Of a DNA stretch of 64,000 bases, positions 45,384 to 55,106 are shown in pieces. The stretch comes from Companilactobacillus baiquanensis (lineage in GTDB: Bacteria; Bacillota; Bacilli; Lactobacillales; Lactobacillaceae): positions 62,001 through 126,000 of the forward strand of contig NZ_RHOQ01000004.1 in assembly GCF_003946605.1 (NCBI RefSeq). Direction: 5' to 3'. The notes under the pieces are model-generated. The model worked only from the letters and a program-made list of their open reading frames with translations, ran no database searches and was not told the origin of the DNA. Each line of letters opens with the position of its first letter. The first letter of the stretch is position 1. The position numbers and the translations under genes were made by a program.

Positions 45384-46067
45384 TTATAATTTATGAAAAA
45401 TATTCTGCATATTAGTTTCGATATTATTTATTTCATCAGCATAACCGTGTAATTCTTTAGAGTATTTAGCCACCTTATCTTCTGGAGCGTCTGTTTTATA
45501 ACGCAATTTATGTTCTAAACTACCCCACATATCCATACCCACCGTACGGATCTGGATCTCTACCGGCGTTACTTGAACACTATCAGCTTGAAATACTGGT
45601 ACCGATACTACTAAATGCAAACTACGATAACCGCTTGGTTTAGGATTTTTAATATAATCTTTTCTTTTGATCAACTTAACATCATCTTGAGCTAATAAAT
45701 TATCAGCAACTGTATAAACATCATCAAGATAATTTGTTATAACTCTAAGTCCACCGATATCATAAATATTATCAGGGATACTACTAAAACGAACTGGTAG
45801 TTCTTTGCGTCTCAATTTTCCCAATAAACTACCAACATCTTTCATGCGAACTTCAATATGATGAATTGGATTATGATCATGTCGTACTTGATAATCAGCA
45901 TCCAAATTTTCTAATTTAGTACCAAACTCTCCCACAGCCGCTCTACAAAGTTGATAGTAACTAACTAAAGCACTGAAATCATCAACATCTTCATTGCCTA
46001 AAAAAACTTCTCCGAGTTCCTTTTTGATCTGGTTAATGTTGATCATATTTTCTCGTTCTAATATCAA
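45384..46067 (-). CDS. Small alarmone synthetase RelP-like (GTP pyrophosphokinase)
   Basis: 227 aa (p)ppGpp synthetase without hydrolase domain, of the YwaC/RelP type. Core motifs: YDIGGLRVITNYLDDVYTVADNLL, NPKPSGYRSLHLVVSVP, EIQIRTVGMDMWGSLEHKLRYK. The 46067 start is TTG with GGAGG 8 nt upstream; ATG 46046 is the alternative but has a weak RBS. Unlike RelQ it has an extra N-terminal helix region. Monocistronic, just upstream of the hisC end. Confidence 0.88.
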   Translation of the reverse strand: MILERENMININQIKKELGEVFLGNEDVDDFSALVSYYQLCRAAVGEFGTKLENLDADYQVRHDHNPIHHIEVRMKDVGSLLGKLRRKELPVRFSSIPDNIYDIGGLRVITNYLDDVYTVADNLLAQDDVKLIKRKDYIKNPKPSGYRSLHLVVSVPVFQADSVQVTPVEIQIRTVGMDMWGSLEHKLRYKTDAPEDKVAKYSKELHGYADEINNIETNMQNIFHKL

Positions 46068-46153
46068 TTAAAATTCCTCCATGATTAAATCATATTCTTA
46101 CAATATAACATTGATAGATTTAATACAAAAAAACTTAAATTGATAAAACCGGC

Positions 46154-47227
46154 CTATCCAATATAATTTTCAATCAATTTTCTAATGTCAGCATTATCTT
46201 CTTTAGTTCCTACTGTCATTCTTAACCAATCATCTTTTAAACCAGTTCTGATCAAATAGCCATTGTGTAATAAATAATCTGCTAATTTATTGGCATTTGG
46301 ATATTCAAAAAAGATGAAATTGGCCTGACTATTTAAATAATGTATCTTTTTATCGTCAAAGAAGTTTTGCATTTTTTGTCGTTCCAAAGCATTCTTCTCG
46401 ACAACTTTTGTAACAAATTCTTGATCTTTAAAAGCTGCAATAGCCGCAACTTGAGCAATAGAATTCACATTATATGGTAAACGTACTTTTTGAACATTTT
46501 CGGCGATAGATTTAGCGAATACTGCGTAACCCACTCGATAATTGGCTAAACCGTATGCTTTTGAAAAAGTTCTCATGACGACGATATTCTGATATTTTTT
46601 TGTTAATTGCATGGCAGAGATCGGTTCTTGGCACGTTACAAAATCAATATAGGCTTCATCTATCAATACCATGACATTGCCAGGTACTTGCGATACAAAA
46701 TTATCGATTTCCTCAACAGTTTCATAAGTTCCGGTAGGATTATTAGGATTACAGATCCAAATTAATTTTGTCTCTGGTGTAATTGTCTGTAACATCCCCG
46801 AAAAATCGATCCTGCCGTCTTCTTTTGTCGCTACTTTTTGAATATTGGCTTGTTCGATTTCAGCGTGCAATGCATATTCAGAAAATGTTGGCGTAGAGAT
46901 CATCTCTGCGTCCCCTGGAGAAAGAAAGACTCTTGATAGCATTACGATCACTTCATCAAGTCCAACTCCAAATATTATTTGTTCTGGATCAAGATCAAAA
47001 TTTTTTGAAACTAGTTGTCGCAATTGATTGGCCGAACTGTCTGGGTAACGATTACTGTGACTGTGTTTGGCCCAATTTATAACGGCATCTCTGACTGTAT
47101 TAGAGGTCCCATAAGGATTTTCATTAGCTGATAAACGAACTAATTTGTCCAAACCTAATTCGTCTCGTAAATCATTTAATGGCTTTTCAGGAATATAAGG
47201 GCTCAAATCTTGAATGATTTTTTTCAT
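46154..47227 (-). CDS. hisC: Histidinol-phosphate aminotransferase
   Basis: PLP enzyme converting imidazole-acetol phosphate to histidinol phosphate. 357 aa, class II aminotransferase: LSANENPYG near the start, WICNPNNPTGT, DEAYIDF, and the PLP lysine in RTFSKAYGLANYRVGY. Last gene of the operon, 9 nt after hisE, RBS TAGGAGG. No strong hairpin is obvious between it and the relP gene (46068-46153). Confidence 0.95.
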   Translation of the reverse strand: MKKIIQDLSPYIPEKPLNDLRDELGLDKLVRLSANENPYGTSNTVRDAVINWAKHSHSNRYPDSSANQLRQLVSKNFDLDPEQIIFGVGLDEVIVMLSRVFLSPGDAEMISTPTFSEYALHAEIEQANIQKVATKEDGRIDFSGMLQTITPETKLIWICNPNNPTGTYETVEEIDNFVSQVPGNVMVLIDEAYIDFVTCQEPISAMQLTKKYQNIVVMRTFSKAYGLANYRVGYAVFAKSIAENVQKVRLPYNVNSIAQVAAIAAFKDQEFVTKVVEKNALERQKMQNFFDDKKIHYLNSQANFIFFEYPNANKLADYLLHNGYLIRTGLKDDWLRMTVGTKEDNADIRKLIENYIG

Positions 47228-47236
47228 AGTTTCCTC

Positions 47237-47569
47237 CTACAAGTCTTGAATTTCAGGTCGATCTTTAAATTCACTCATTAAACCTTCTCGTTTGGCTAGC
47301 TCTTCTTTGATTTGATCAAAAGTAACATCTTTTTCAGCCCACAATACACATAGGTGATAAAGCAAATCTGCCGATTCATAGACTAATTCATCATCACCTC
47401 GAGGCTTATTTTCATTTTTCGCTGCCACGATCACTTCGGTTGATTCCTCACCAAATTTTTTTAAAATTTTATCCAAGCCTTTTTCAAATAAGTAATTAGT
47501 ATAAGAACCTGATTTAGGATCAGCTTGTCTTTTTTTGACTACTTCATATAATTCATCTAAATTTTGCAT
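47237..47569 (-). CDS. hisE: Phosphoribosyl-ATP diphosphatase
   Basis: Hydrolyses PR-ATP to PR-AMP, second step of the pathway. 110 aa, all-helical MazG-like fold: SYTNYLFEKGLDKILKKFGEESTEVIVAAKN and ELVYESADLLYHLCVLW hold the metal-binding acidic residues. I start at ATG 47569 (GAGGAG upstream), 2 nt after the hisI stop; the longer frame runs into hisI. Separate from hisI, whereas some bacteria have a fused hisIE. Confidence 0.94.
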   Translation of the reverse strand: MQNLDELYEVVKKRQADPKSGSYTNYLFEKGLDKILKKFGEESTEVIVAAKNENKPRGDDELVYESADLLYHLCVLWAEKDVTFDQIKEELAKREGLMSEFKDRPEIQDL

Positions 47570-47571
47570 GA

Positions 47572-47892
47572 TCAATTCTCCTCTTTTGATACATTTTGAA
47601 AGAAACAACTGCGGTGGCCGGTATGACAAGCTGGACCATGTGGATCGACCGTGACCAGCAATGTATCTCGATCACAATCTAAAGTAAGATCCACTACATC
47701 TTGAAAATTACCGCTAGTTTCACCTTTATGCCAAAGTTCTTTTCTAGAACGTGACCAAAACCAAGTTTGTCCACTTTCAAGAGTTCGTTTATAACTTTCT
47801 TGGTTCATCCAAGCTACCATTAAAACATCTTTTGTTTTTGAATCTACAACCACGGTGGTCAATAATCCTTTAGAAAAATCCGGCTCGATCAT
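47572..47892 (-). CDS. hisI: Phosphoribosyl-AMP cyclohydrolase
   Basis: Opens the adenine ring of PR-AMP, third step. 106 aa. [48 protein letters not shown] (metal Asp cluster) and the zinc-binding [12 protein letters not shown] are all present. Overlaps hisF by 4 nt and is followed immediately by hisE. Confidence 0.95.
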   Translation of the reverse strand: MIEPDFSKGLLTTVVVDSKTKDVLMVAWMNQESYKRTLESGQTWFWSRSRKELWHKGETSGNFQDVVDLTLDCDRDTLLVTVDPHGPACHTGHRSCFFQNVSKEEN

Positions 47893-48641
47893 CTGACTGT
47901 CACCCCAGCTTTCTTAACGGCTTTTTTAACATTATTGATAGATAGTTCTCCAAAGTGAAAGACTGAAGCTGCTAAAGCTCCATCGACATCAGCTTTTTTG
48001 AATACTTCTGAAAAATCTTCTACTTTGCCGGCACCACCAGAAGCGATGATCGGTACGTTAACAACTTGATTGATGGCTTGATACAACTCAATATCAAATC
48101 CGTCTTTAGTACCATCTTTATCCATACTAGTGATCAATAGTTCACCGGCACCTAATTCAACGACTTTTTTGGCCCATTTAATTGCGTCCAGATCAGTCGC
48201 TTTTTTACCACCGTGAGTATGAACTAAATACTTACCATTAGTTTTTTTGACATCGATTGCTACAACAATACATTGATTGCCAAATTTTTCAGCGCCTTCA
48301 GTGATCAATTGAGGATCAGAAACTGCTGCTGAATTAATAGCCACCTTGTCAGCACCGGCTTTTAATAATCTTTGGATATCAGAAATATCTTGTACTCCAC
48401 CACCAATTGTTAACGGCATAAAAACTTGTGAAGAAACACTTTCGACTATATCAACCATCGTTTTTCGATGCTCATTTGTAGCTGTGATATCCAAAAAAAC
48501 TAGTTCATCAGCACCTTGTTTTTGATACTCGGCAGCAATTTCGGTTGGATCACCTACGTCCATCAAATTTACAAAATTAACACCTTTTTTAACACGCCCA
48601 TTATCAACATCTAAACAAGGGATAATTCTCTTAGCTAACAT
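47889..48641 (-). CDS. hisF: Imidazole glycerol phosphate synthase subunit HisF
   Basis: Cyclase subunit: uses ammonia from HisH to make imidazole-glycerol phosphate and AICAR. 250-aa (beta/alpha)8 barrel. [18 protein letters not shown] holds the first catalytic Asp, MPLTIGGGV and IIASGGAG the two phosphate sites; the second catalytic Asp is in [13 protein letters not shown]. Overlaps hisA by 11 nt and hisI by 4 nt. Confidence 0.96.
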   Translation of the reverse strand: MLAKRIIPCLDVDNGRVKKGVNFVNLMDVGDPTEIAAEYQKQGADELVFLDITATNEHRKTMVDIVESVSSQVFMPLTIGGGVQDISDIQRLLKAGADKVAINSAAVSDPQLITEGAEKFGNQCIVVAIDVKKTNGKYLVHTHGGKKATDLDAIKWAKKVVELGAGELLITSMDKDGTKDGFDIELYQAINQVVNVPIIASGGAGKVEDFSEVFKKADVDGALAASVFHFGELSINNVKKAVKKAGVTVR

Positions 48642-49350
48642 TTTCTACCTCCGCAATTTCTTCCAAGGTAATAGTTTTTTCATACAAAGCTTTACCAATA
48701 ATTACGTCTTTGATACCTAGAGCTTTTAATTGATGTAAATCTTTGGCATCTCTAACTCCGCCACTGGCGACTAAATTGATTTGCGGCAATCTTTGTGACA
48801 AACTCATCAATAAATCTAAATTAGGACCTGTCATTGTTCCATCACGATCAACATCGGTAACAATAAATGATTTAGCTCCAAAATTTGACATCTCTAAAAT
48901 TAAATCTGTCATTTTTATTTGTGACTGATCGATCCAGCCATTCACAGCAACTTTTCCATTCTTGCCATCGATTCCGATAACAGTTCGATCACTGCCAAAT
49001 TCTGCTAGTAATTTTTTTACTAAAGCAGCATCTTCAATTGCAGCGGAACCAAGAATTATTCGATCGATCCCTAATTTCAAATATCTCTGTGCTGTTTGGT
49101 AATTTCTGATTCCACCGCCTAATTCTATAAATCCAGGAAAATTTTCTCTGATCTGCTTAATTATTTCAAAATTTTCTGGTGATCCAGTTTTAGCACCATT
49201 CAAATCAACTAAGTGCAGTTGAGGTACTTTAGTAAAGATTTTTTTAGCTTGAGCCACCGGATCATTATCGATCAAAGTTACTTTTTCATAGTCGCCTTTG
49301 TATAAACGCACGCTTTGTCCTTTATATAAATCAATTGCTGGAAAAATCAT
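48631..49350 (-). CDS. hisA: ProFAR isomerase HisA
   Basis: Amadori isomerisation of ProFAR to PRFAR, fourth step. 239-aa barrel related to His[15 protein letters not shown] with the catalytic Asp, IELGGGIR, and the second Asp in [13 protein letters not shown], then LVASGGVRD. Overlaps hisH by 20 nt, implying coupled translation. Confidence 0.95.
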   Translation of the reverse strand: MIFPAIDLYKGQSVRLYKGDYEKVTLIDNDPVAQAKKIFTKVPQLHLVDLNGAKTGSPENFEIIKQIRENFPGFIELGGGIRNYQTAQRYLKLGIDRIILGSAAIEDAALVKKLLAEFGSDRTVIGIDGKNGKVAVNGWIDQSQIKMTDLILEMSNFGAKSFIVTDVDRDGTMTGPNLDLLMSLSQRLPQINLVASGGVRDAKDLHQLKALGIKDVIIGKALYEKTITLEEIAEVENVS

Positions 49351-49951
49351 TTGTCTTCACCATCTCTTGAAAGTTTTTTAATAATTTTAATCCGACACTG
49401 CCGCTTTTTTCAGGATGAAATTGCATCCCAACAACATTTTCATTTTGAACAATACTAGGTATTTTTATTCCATAATCGACTGCTGCAATAGTGTTTTTAA
49501 TATCACAATTAGCGTAGTAAGAATGAACAAAATAAGTATATTGATCCTTCACTGAATCAAATGAACTATTTTGGATAATTTTATTTTGATTCCAACCCAT
49601 TTGAGGTATTTTTAATCCTTTATCAGGAATTTGCTCAACTTTACCAGCAATCAATCCTAATCCGTTAGTAAATCCATACTCTTGACTACTATCAAATAAC
49701 AATTGCATTCCTAAACAGATTCCTAAGATCGGTGTCTTTTTTTTCGCCACTTGTTTTAAAACTTCAACTAAATTTCGTTCTTCTAATTTTGACATTGCTG
49801 CTTTAAAAGCACCTACTCCCGGTAAAATTACTGCTTCTGCTTTTAAAATTTTTGATTTATCGGATGTTAATTCATTTTCAATATTCAAATAATCGAGAGC
49901 TTTTTTTAAATTACGAGTATTACCGGTGTCGTAATCTACGATAGAAAACAT
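49331..49951 (-). CDS. hisH: Imidazole glycerol phosphate synthase subunit HisH
   Basis: Glutaminase subunit supplying ammonia to HisF. 206 aa class I glutamine amidotransferase: nucleophile Cys in GICLGMQLLF, His and Glu in MQFHPEKSG. ILPGVGAFKAAM is the oxyanion-strand region. Its start overlaps the hisB stop by one base. Confidence 0.95.
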   Translation of the reverse strand: MFSIVDYDTGNTRNLKKALDYLNIENELTSDKSKILKAEAVILPGVGAFKAAMSKLEERNLVEVLKQVAKKKTPILGICLGMQLLFDSSQEYGFTNGLGLIAGKVEQIPDKGLKIPQMGWNQNKIIQNSSFDSVKDQYTYFVHSYYANCDIKNTIAAVDYGIKIPSIVQNENVVGMQFHPEKSGSVGLKLLKNFQEMVKTNDFSSN

Positions 49952-50535
49952 TAGATAACACCCTTTGTTGAATTAATTCCGATAATATCTGGATTGATCG
50001 TCACTGCCTCACGCATTGCCCGGCCGAATGCTTTAAAGAGACTTTCAACTTTGTGGTGAGTATTTCTGCCGTATAAAATTTTGGCATGAAGATTCATTTC
50101 AGCTGCAAAAGCTGCGGCTTGGAAAAAGTCCTCAACGGTTTCTGTATCAAGTCCGCCTAATCTAGGATTAGTAAATTCGGCATCAAAAACTAAGTAAGAA
50201 CGACCTGATAGATCAACACTAACTTGGCCCAATGTTTCATCCATTGGTACAAATTGAGTTCCGTAACGTTCTATCCCTGACTTATCCCCTAGAGCTTGTT
50301 TAAAACATTCACCTAATACAATTCCTGTATCCTCAGTTGTATGATGAGGATCAACATTCAAGTCGCCATTTGCTTTTACGATCAATCCAAAACGACCATG
50401 TTTAGCAAATAAATTAAGCATGTGATCTAAAAATCCAATCCCAGTATCAATCTCAATTCCAGACTGCTCGTCTAAATTAAGACTAATTTTAATTTGAGTT
50501 TCCTTTGTTTTTCTTTCAATCGTTGCTTGTCTCAT
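49951..50535 (-). CDS. hisB: Imidazoleglycerol-phosphate dehydratase
   Basis: Removes water from imidazole-glycerol phosphate. 194 aa, monofunctional form without the phosphatase domain, which is provided by HisJ. Manganese ligands lie in [24 protein letters not shown] and [23 protein letters not shown]. Eleven nt after hisD. Confidence 0.96.
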   Translation of the reverse strand: MRQATIERKTKETQIKISLNLDEQSGIEIDTGIGFLDHMLNLFAKHGRFGLIVKANGDLNVDPHHTTEDTGIVLGECFKQALGDKSGIERYGTQFVPMDETLGQVSVDLSGRSYLVFDAEFTNPRLGGLDTETVEDFFQAAAFAAEMNLHAKILYGRNTHHKVESLFKAFGRAMREAVTINPDIIGINSTKGVI

Positions 50536-50546
50536 TTCGCATTCTC

Positions 50547-51833
50547 CTAATCGTAAAATTTATTAAAACGTGACTCAATTGCTCTAGCGTGACCTTCCAG
50601 TCCTTCAACTCTGGCTAAAGTGGTAATTGCTGATGCCTCTTTTTCTAGTGCTGATTTTGTATATTGAATGAACGATGTACGTTTAACAAAATCATAAACT
50701 CCTAATGGTGACGAGAATCTGGCAGTACCGCCGGTTGGCAAGATGTGATTAGGTCCGGCAACATAATCTCCTAATGGTTCACTAGCATACTTGCCTAAGA
50801 AAACTGATCCCGCATTTTTAATCTGATTAAGATATTGAGTTGGATTTTCAACCTGAACCTCTAAATGCTCTGGAGCTACTGTATTCATCAACTCAAACAT
50901 GTCGTCAATTTCTTCAACCACGGCAATAAAGCCTTTATCATTTACCGAGGCCGTGGCGATCTCTTCTCTAGGTAAAACCTTCAACTGTTTATCCACTTCT
51001 TTATCAACTGATTTTGCCAAATCTAAACTATCAGTAATCAAGATAGGACGGGCTCTTTTATCATGTTCAGCCTGTGATAATAAATCAGCTGCAATTTGTT
51101 TATAATTTGCTGTTTGATCTGCAATGATCCCAATTTCTGAAGGTCCGGCGACCATATCTATATCAACTTGACCAAAGACTTGTTTCTTAGCCGTGGCAAC
51201 AAACACATTTCCCGGACCAACAATTTTATCCACTTGTGGAATAGATTCTGTCCCAAAAGCTAATGCGGCGATCGCCTGTGCACCACCAACTTGATAAATC
51301 GAATCAACTCCGGCAATTTTGGCTGCTGCTAAAACAGCGGGATTAATGCCGCCTTTTTGTGGAGGTGTGACAATAACAACTTGATCGACCCCAGCAATTT
51401 TGGCTGGCAATGCACTCATTAAAATAGTTGATGGATATGCGGCTGTTCCACCGGGTACGTAGAGACCAACTCGTTTTAGTGGTAAAACCTTTTGTCCCCT
51501 CAAAACTCCTTTTTGTTCTGAATCGATGAAGCCACTGGCTTTTTCCTTTTCGTGGAAACTAGTAATATTTTTTTTAGCTAATAACAAAGCATCTTTAACC
51601 TTGCTGTCTAAATTTTCAAAAGCTGAATCAATTACTTCTTGAGATAATTTGAAATCTTCAATATCTACTCCATCAAACTTCTTTTCATATTTTTTTAATG
51701 CGGCATCACCGTTTTCGATAATGTCTTCAATAATATTGCTAACCGTGCTTTCAACTTCTGGATCACTTAACTGCATTGTTTTTCTTTGAATGATCTTTTC
51801 TAATTCATCAATACTTTTTTGATATATTTTCAT
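50547..51833 (-). CDS. hisD: Histidinol dehydrogenase
   Basis: Oxidises histidinol to histidine in two NAD-dependent steps. 428 aa. [52 protein letters not shown], and [16 protein letters not shown] are family signatures; zinc ligands (Gln, His, Asp, His) fall in [19 protein letters not shown] and [10 protein letters not shown]. Overlaps hisG by 4 nt. Confidence 0.96.
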   Translation of the reverse strand: MKIYQKSIDELEKIIQRKTMQLSDPEVESTVSNIIEDIIENGDAALKKYEKKFDGVDIEDFKLSQEVIDSAFENLDSKVKDALLLAKKNITSFHEKEKASGFIDSEQKGVLRGQKVLPLKRVGLYVPGGTAAYPSTILMSALPAKIAGVDQVVIVTPPQKGGINPAVLAAAKIAGVDSIYQVGGAQAIAALAFGTESIPQVDKIVGPGNVFVATAKKQVFGQVDIDMVAGPSEIGIIADQTANYKQIAADLLSQAEHDKRARPILITDSLDLAKSVDKEVDKQLKVLPREEIATASVNDKGFIAVVEEIDDMFELMNTVAPEHLEVQVENPTQYLNQIKNAGSVFLGKYASEPLGDYVAGPNHILPTGGTARFSSPLGVYDFVKRTSFIQYTKSALEKEASAITTLARVEGLEGHARAIESRFNKFYD

Positions 51834-52471
51834 TTCGTTACGACCCCTTCTAATTTATCTACCAATGTATAAATTTCTTTGGAATGCTGTTTTAAGGACA
51901 TACGATTAACGACTAACCTAGTAGACACTTTGTCTAAGTAATCATAAATTTTTAAATTATTTTCCCGAATTGTCGTTCCAGTTTCTGTTATATCTACAAT
52001 TGCATCTGCTAAACCGGTTAATGGTGCTAGTTCAACTGATCCTTCTATCTTGATTATTTCGACATCTTGACCAAGACTATCAAAATATTTTTTAGTTATA
52101 TTTGGATACTTTGTTCCAATGATTTTTCGTCTGGGTTCATCTGGATCAAAGTCCTTTGTGGAAGCTAAAACAAATTGACATTGTCCAGTTTTAAGATCTA
52201 ATAATTCATATTGTGTGCTGCGATGTTCTGTTAGAATATCGCTGCCAACGATCCCAATATCAGCAGCTCCTCGTTCTAAAAATGTAGTTACATCTGGACC
52301 TTTGGCTAGAATAAATTCATAGGGTTGTTTAGGTGAGTCAAAAATCAAACGTCGCTTCTTTTGTTTTATCTGCTCACAATCAATACCTGCTTTGTCCAAT
52401 AAAGGTAGTATTTGTTTTTCAACGCGGCCTTTTGTCAAAGCAATTTTTATTCGATTTTCAGTCAAAATCAT
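51830..52471 (-). CDS. hisG: ATP phosphoribosyltransferase, short form
   Basis: First, committed step: ATP plus PRPP to PR-ATP. 213 aa, the HisG-S form lacking the C-terminal regulatory domain, so it needs HisZ. KIALTKGRVEKQILPLL, DIGIVGSDILTEH and EGSVELAPLTGLADAIVDITETGTTIREN are present. It overlaps hisZ. The ATG at 52471 lies only 2 nt after GGGGGG; the TTG two codons later (52465) is better spaced and may be the real start. Confidence 0.94.
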   Translation of the reverse strand: MILTENRIKIALTKGRVEKQILPLLDKAGIDCEQIKQKKRRLIFDSPKQPYEFILAKGPDVTTFLERGAADIGIVGSDILTEHRSTQYELLDLKTGQCQFVLASTKDFDPDEPRRKIIGTKYPNITKKYFDSLGQDVEIIKIEGSVELAPLTGLADAIVDITETGTTIRENNLKIYDYLDKVSTRLVVNRMSLKQHSKEIYTLVDKLEGVVTK

Positions 52472-53606
52472 TCCCCCCAGTCAAATCTAATAAAGTAGCA
52501 TTGTTATTTTTTGCTTCAATTTCAGCGTCTTTTTTAGTCTCAGATAAAGATAAAATTCCGTTATCTAATTCTGCTAATTTGGATTCCGCTTTTTTCCACT
52601 GATCTTTATTGAAATAAATCATTGTCTTCTGGGATTTTTGTTTAGGGGTAATTAAATTGGCAATAAGATCAATGTCAATTCCCATACCTACGGCCGGTTC
52701 GGTCTGATCTTGAAAGTTAGCTAATAACTTGTCATAACGTCCACCACTGAATAAATAATCATTTCCATCTTGATAAAATCCTCTAAAAGTCAATCCGGTA
52801 TAATAACTTTGTGGTGCTCGACTGCTAAGATCAACAGAAATACTTTGCTCTGGCATAACTTGTTTGATCCATTTAATAATTTCTTTTAGATTATTTAACT
52901 TATCTTGTAATTCTGTGGATAAATCAAATTCTTTTAATTCTGAAAAAATCGATTCTGGATCACCAAACAATCTAGGCCACTTTTTCAACAGTTTATATTG
53001 AGATGCTGTGGAATAATTTTGAATCAATTTAGAATATTCAGGAATATTTTTATCGTAAAGAGCTTGAGCTATCTCACTTTGCTGATTTTTATCATTTGTA
53101 ATATTTTCCAATAACGTTGGGGCAAAATCGGCGATCCCTAATTCGATTTCAACATCTTTGCCTAACAGTTTTTTACTTAATTTATTTATGATCGTTAAAC
53201 ATTCCAATTCTGCTTTTAGCGAATCATATCCGATAAGTTCGATCCCAGCTTGTGTCAATTCATTGTATGAACCAGATAATTTACGGCTAATTCTAAAAAT
53301 ATCTCCAACATAAAAGAATTTTTGCGGTAATGGGATATTGGTTGAACTAAGAAATCTGGCAATTGGTAAAGTCATATCTGGTCTTAGTACGATAGTGTCC
53401 CCTTCAGGATCTAAGAATCGATACATTTGATAATTTCCTAATTGGTATTGATCGAATACTTCTTGTTTTTCTAATAACGGCGTTGAAATAACTGAAAATC
53501 CACGTTGATTTAAATGTCGTTGAACCACCGAAATTATCTTTTGTTTAGTAACGGCTCTTCTACCAAATTCATCACGGGTTCCTAATGGTAATAAGTTGTT
53601 TTTCAT
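52458..53606 (-). CDS. hisZ: ATP phosphoribosyltransferase regulatory subunit HisZ
   Basis: HisRS-like regulatory subunit that completes the short HisG. 382 aa, with the class II synthetase core (LLPLGTRDEFGRRAVTKQKI, DTIVLRPDMTLPIARF, YTGLTFRGFYQ, YLFSGGRYDKLL), too short for an active HisRS. ATG 53606 follows AAGGAG by 8 nt; an upstream TTG at 53612 is less likely. First gene of the operon, downstream of the T-box and of repeat A3. Confidence 0.94.
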   Translation of the reverse strand: MKNNLLPLGTRDEFGRRAVTKQKIISVVQRHLNQRGFSVISTPLLEKQEVFDQYQLGNYQMYRFLDPEGDTIVLRPDMTLPIARFLSSTNIPLPQKFFYVGDIFRISRKLSGSYNELTQAGIELIGYDSLKAELECLTIINKLSKKLLGKDVEIELGIADFAPTLLENITNDKNQQSEIAQALYDKNIPEYSKLIQNYSTASQYKLLKKWPRLFGDPESIFSELKEFDLSTELQDKLNNLKEIIKWIKQVMPEQSISVDLSSRAPQSYYTGLTFRGFYQDGNDYLFSGGRYDKLLANFQDQTEPAVGMGIDIDLIANLITPKQKSQKTMIYFNKDQWKKAESKLAELDNGILSLSETKKDAEIEAKNNNATLLDLTGGNDFD

Positions 53607-53716
53607 TTTCAACGCTCCTTTTTGTTATGTTGATTTATTGCTTGTTTAAACGCGAGTCATAATACCTTAGCTTCAAAATATCTTTCTATGCTTCTAGTAT
53701 TATTTTGTGGAAACGC

Positions 53717-53825
53717 GAATCATAAGGCAGAGACCTACGCTTACTACGACTTGCACCTGCGCCACTTCGTGGCACTGGCGCAAGTCTAGGTAATGCTCAG
53801 TCTCTAACCGCCTTATGATTCGCTC
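53717..53825 (+). repeat. Structured repeat family A, copy A3 (109 bp), inside the his leader
   Basis: Outer arms GCGAATCATAAGGC / GCCTTATGATTCGC differ from A1 and A2 at several positions on both arms yet pair fully. The inner hairpin is GACTTGC...GCAAGTC with a further GCGCCAC/GTGGCAC part. Located between the T-box terminator and hisZ, so it is transcribed in the his mRNA. A partial, decayed-looking stem (ATAATAC / GTATTAT) lies between it and hisZ at about 53655-53705. Confidence 0.87.
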
Positions 53826-53828
53826 TAA

Positions 53829-54120
53829 AAAAAAATCCCCTTAGCAAATAAATGCTAAGAGGACGTGTGAAAACGTGGTTCCACCTCACTTTGTCTAATC
53901 CTTACGAATTAAACCTCATGTTGGCTTATGTCAACTTGGATAACGAACCAATTCGGTGAAACTTACTTAATTTCAGTTCCACAGTTCATAGGTGTGTGTT
54001 CAGTAATAATTTCTATCTTGTTTTCAGCTACCAAGACTCTCTTTTAGATTGATTATTGCTTACTTTTCCTAATCATCACTATTATTAAATTTAAATTAGT
54101 TTTTCTAACTAATATCTAAT
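53829..54120 (-). promoter_or_regulatory. T-box leader of the histidine operon
   Basis: Minus strand: AGGTGGAACCACG antiterminator core, then terminator CCTCTTAGCATTTA / TAAATGCTAAGAGG-like stem (CTTAGCA/TGCTAAG) with a run of nine T ending at 53829. In stem I, GAACACACA includes a CAC (His) codon in the expected place; the exact register is ambiguous, but His fits the operon. Confidence 0.85.
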
Positions 54121-54129
54121 TTAGTGATA

Positions 54130-54158
54130 ACTATAAAAGCCGCCATTCAATTTGTCAA
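54130..54158 (-). promoter_or_regulatory. his operon promoter overlapping the hisJ stop codon
   Basis: TTGACA (54153-54158), 17-bp spacer, TATAGT (54130-54135). The TGA stop of hisJ lies within the -35 box. Confidence 0.75.
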
Positions 54159-54991
54159 GAAAGAATTGCAGAATTTACTAAATGAAATCCATGACCAACT
54201 GATTTTATATCATGTGCATCAGACCCATATACTAGCGGTATATCCATCTTTTGGGCTAATTCTGTTATTTGTTTTCCTGGATAATAATCATTGCATAATG
54301 GTTTATATAATCCGGCTAGATTTAAGTCTAATTGTCGATTCTGCTGTTTTATTAAAGTTAATATTTCGGTGATTTGTTGCATTGTTTTTTCATCATAATC
54401 TTCTGTTAAATTAAAATAATCTTGAAATTTTCTAATTAAACTCATATGTCCGATTCTTTGCGGTGCATATTTGCCTAAATCAGCTTCAACTGATTTTTTA
54501 ACAGTGTCATAATAAACTTGAAAGATGTGCTGTGGATCATCTAAGTAATCTGCAAAACCATCTTGATAGTTTTTCGTATCGTAATCGATACACCACTCTT
54601 TATTGTTAGTTCCCTTCATGAAATGAACCGACAAAATACTTTCTTGTGTTTCTGGACCGTATTCATCTAAGAAATCTTTGGTCCAGTTTTCAAAACCTTC
54701 TAAATAATCTACTTCAAAACCAATTGAAATTTGAATTTCTGATTGGTATTTCTTTTGAAGTCGCCGTGTTTCTTTGAAATAATTTGGCAGATCACTTATA
54801 GAAATGGCCGCACTATCGTACCCATCTGGCGTTCCTGCGTAAACTTTTTCAAATTCTTTTGGAATTGGTGCATGTTCTGTAATGCAATATTTTTTTATAC
54901 CTAACTGAATCGCTCTTTGAATCATTTTTTCAGTCGGTTCACCACTACCATGCGGACAAAATTCCGTATGTGTATGTCCATCTATTAACAT
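54155..54991 (-). CDS. hisJ: Histidinol-phosphatase, PHP family (HisJ)
   Basis: Dephosphorylates histidinol phosphate, the step missing from the ten-gene operon. 278 aa PHP-domain protein: DGHTHTEFCPHGSGEPTE, CITEHAPIP, GFEVDYLEG, SVHFM and YGSDAHDIKSVGHGF carry the metal ligands. I start at ATG 54991 with GGGGTGAT upstream; the longer frame to 55021 lacks an RBS. It is upstream of the T-box, so it is not under the same leader. Confidence 0.9.
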   Translation of the reverse strand: MLIDGHTHTEFCPHGSGEPTEKMIQRAIQLGIKKYCITEHAPIPKEFEKVYAGTPDGYDSAAISISDLPNYFKETRRLQKKYQSEIQISIGFEVDYLEGFENWTKDFLDEYGPETQESILSVHFMKGTNNKEWCIDYDTKNYQDGFADYLDDPQHIFQVYYDTVKKSVEADLGKYAPQRIGHMSLIRKFQDYFNLTEDYDEKTMQQITEILTLIKQQNRQLDLNLAGLYKPLCNDYYPGKQITELAQKMDIPLVYGSDAHDIKSVGHGFHLVNSAILS

Positions 54992-55048
54992 TTCATCACC
55001 CCGTTTTTTTAATTGAACCATAGTTTTGAACTATTAACAAAATCGAAC

Positions 55049-55079
55049 TTGACCTGGAACGCGTTTCAGAAATTAATAT
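55049..55079 (+). promoter_or_regulatory. Promoter with LacI-family operator before HAD-lacI operon
   Basis: -35 TTGACC (55049-55054), then TGGAACGCGTTTCA (55055-55068, near-palindrome), then -10 ATTAAT/TAATAT about 17 bp after the -35. Shares TTGACCT..AACGCGTTTCA with the promoter at 41162. Confidence 0.65.
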
Positions 55080-55106
55080 AAATATATAAATTGAATGGAG
55101 AATAAA

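Noticed and set aside
53655..53705. Possible further leader ORF before hisZ
   Set aside because: The only short ATG frame (4 codons) has no RBS; region looks like a decayed hairpin.
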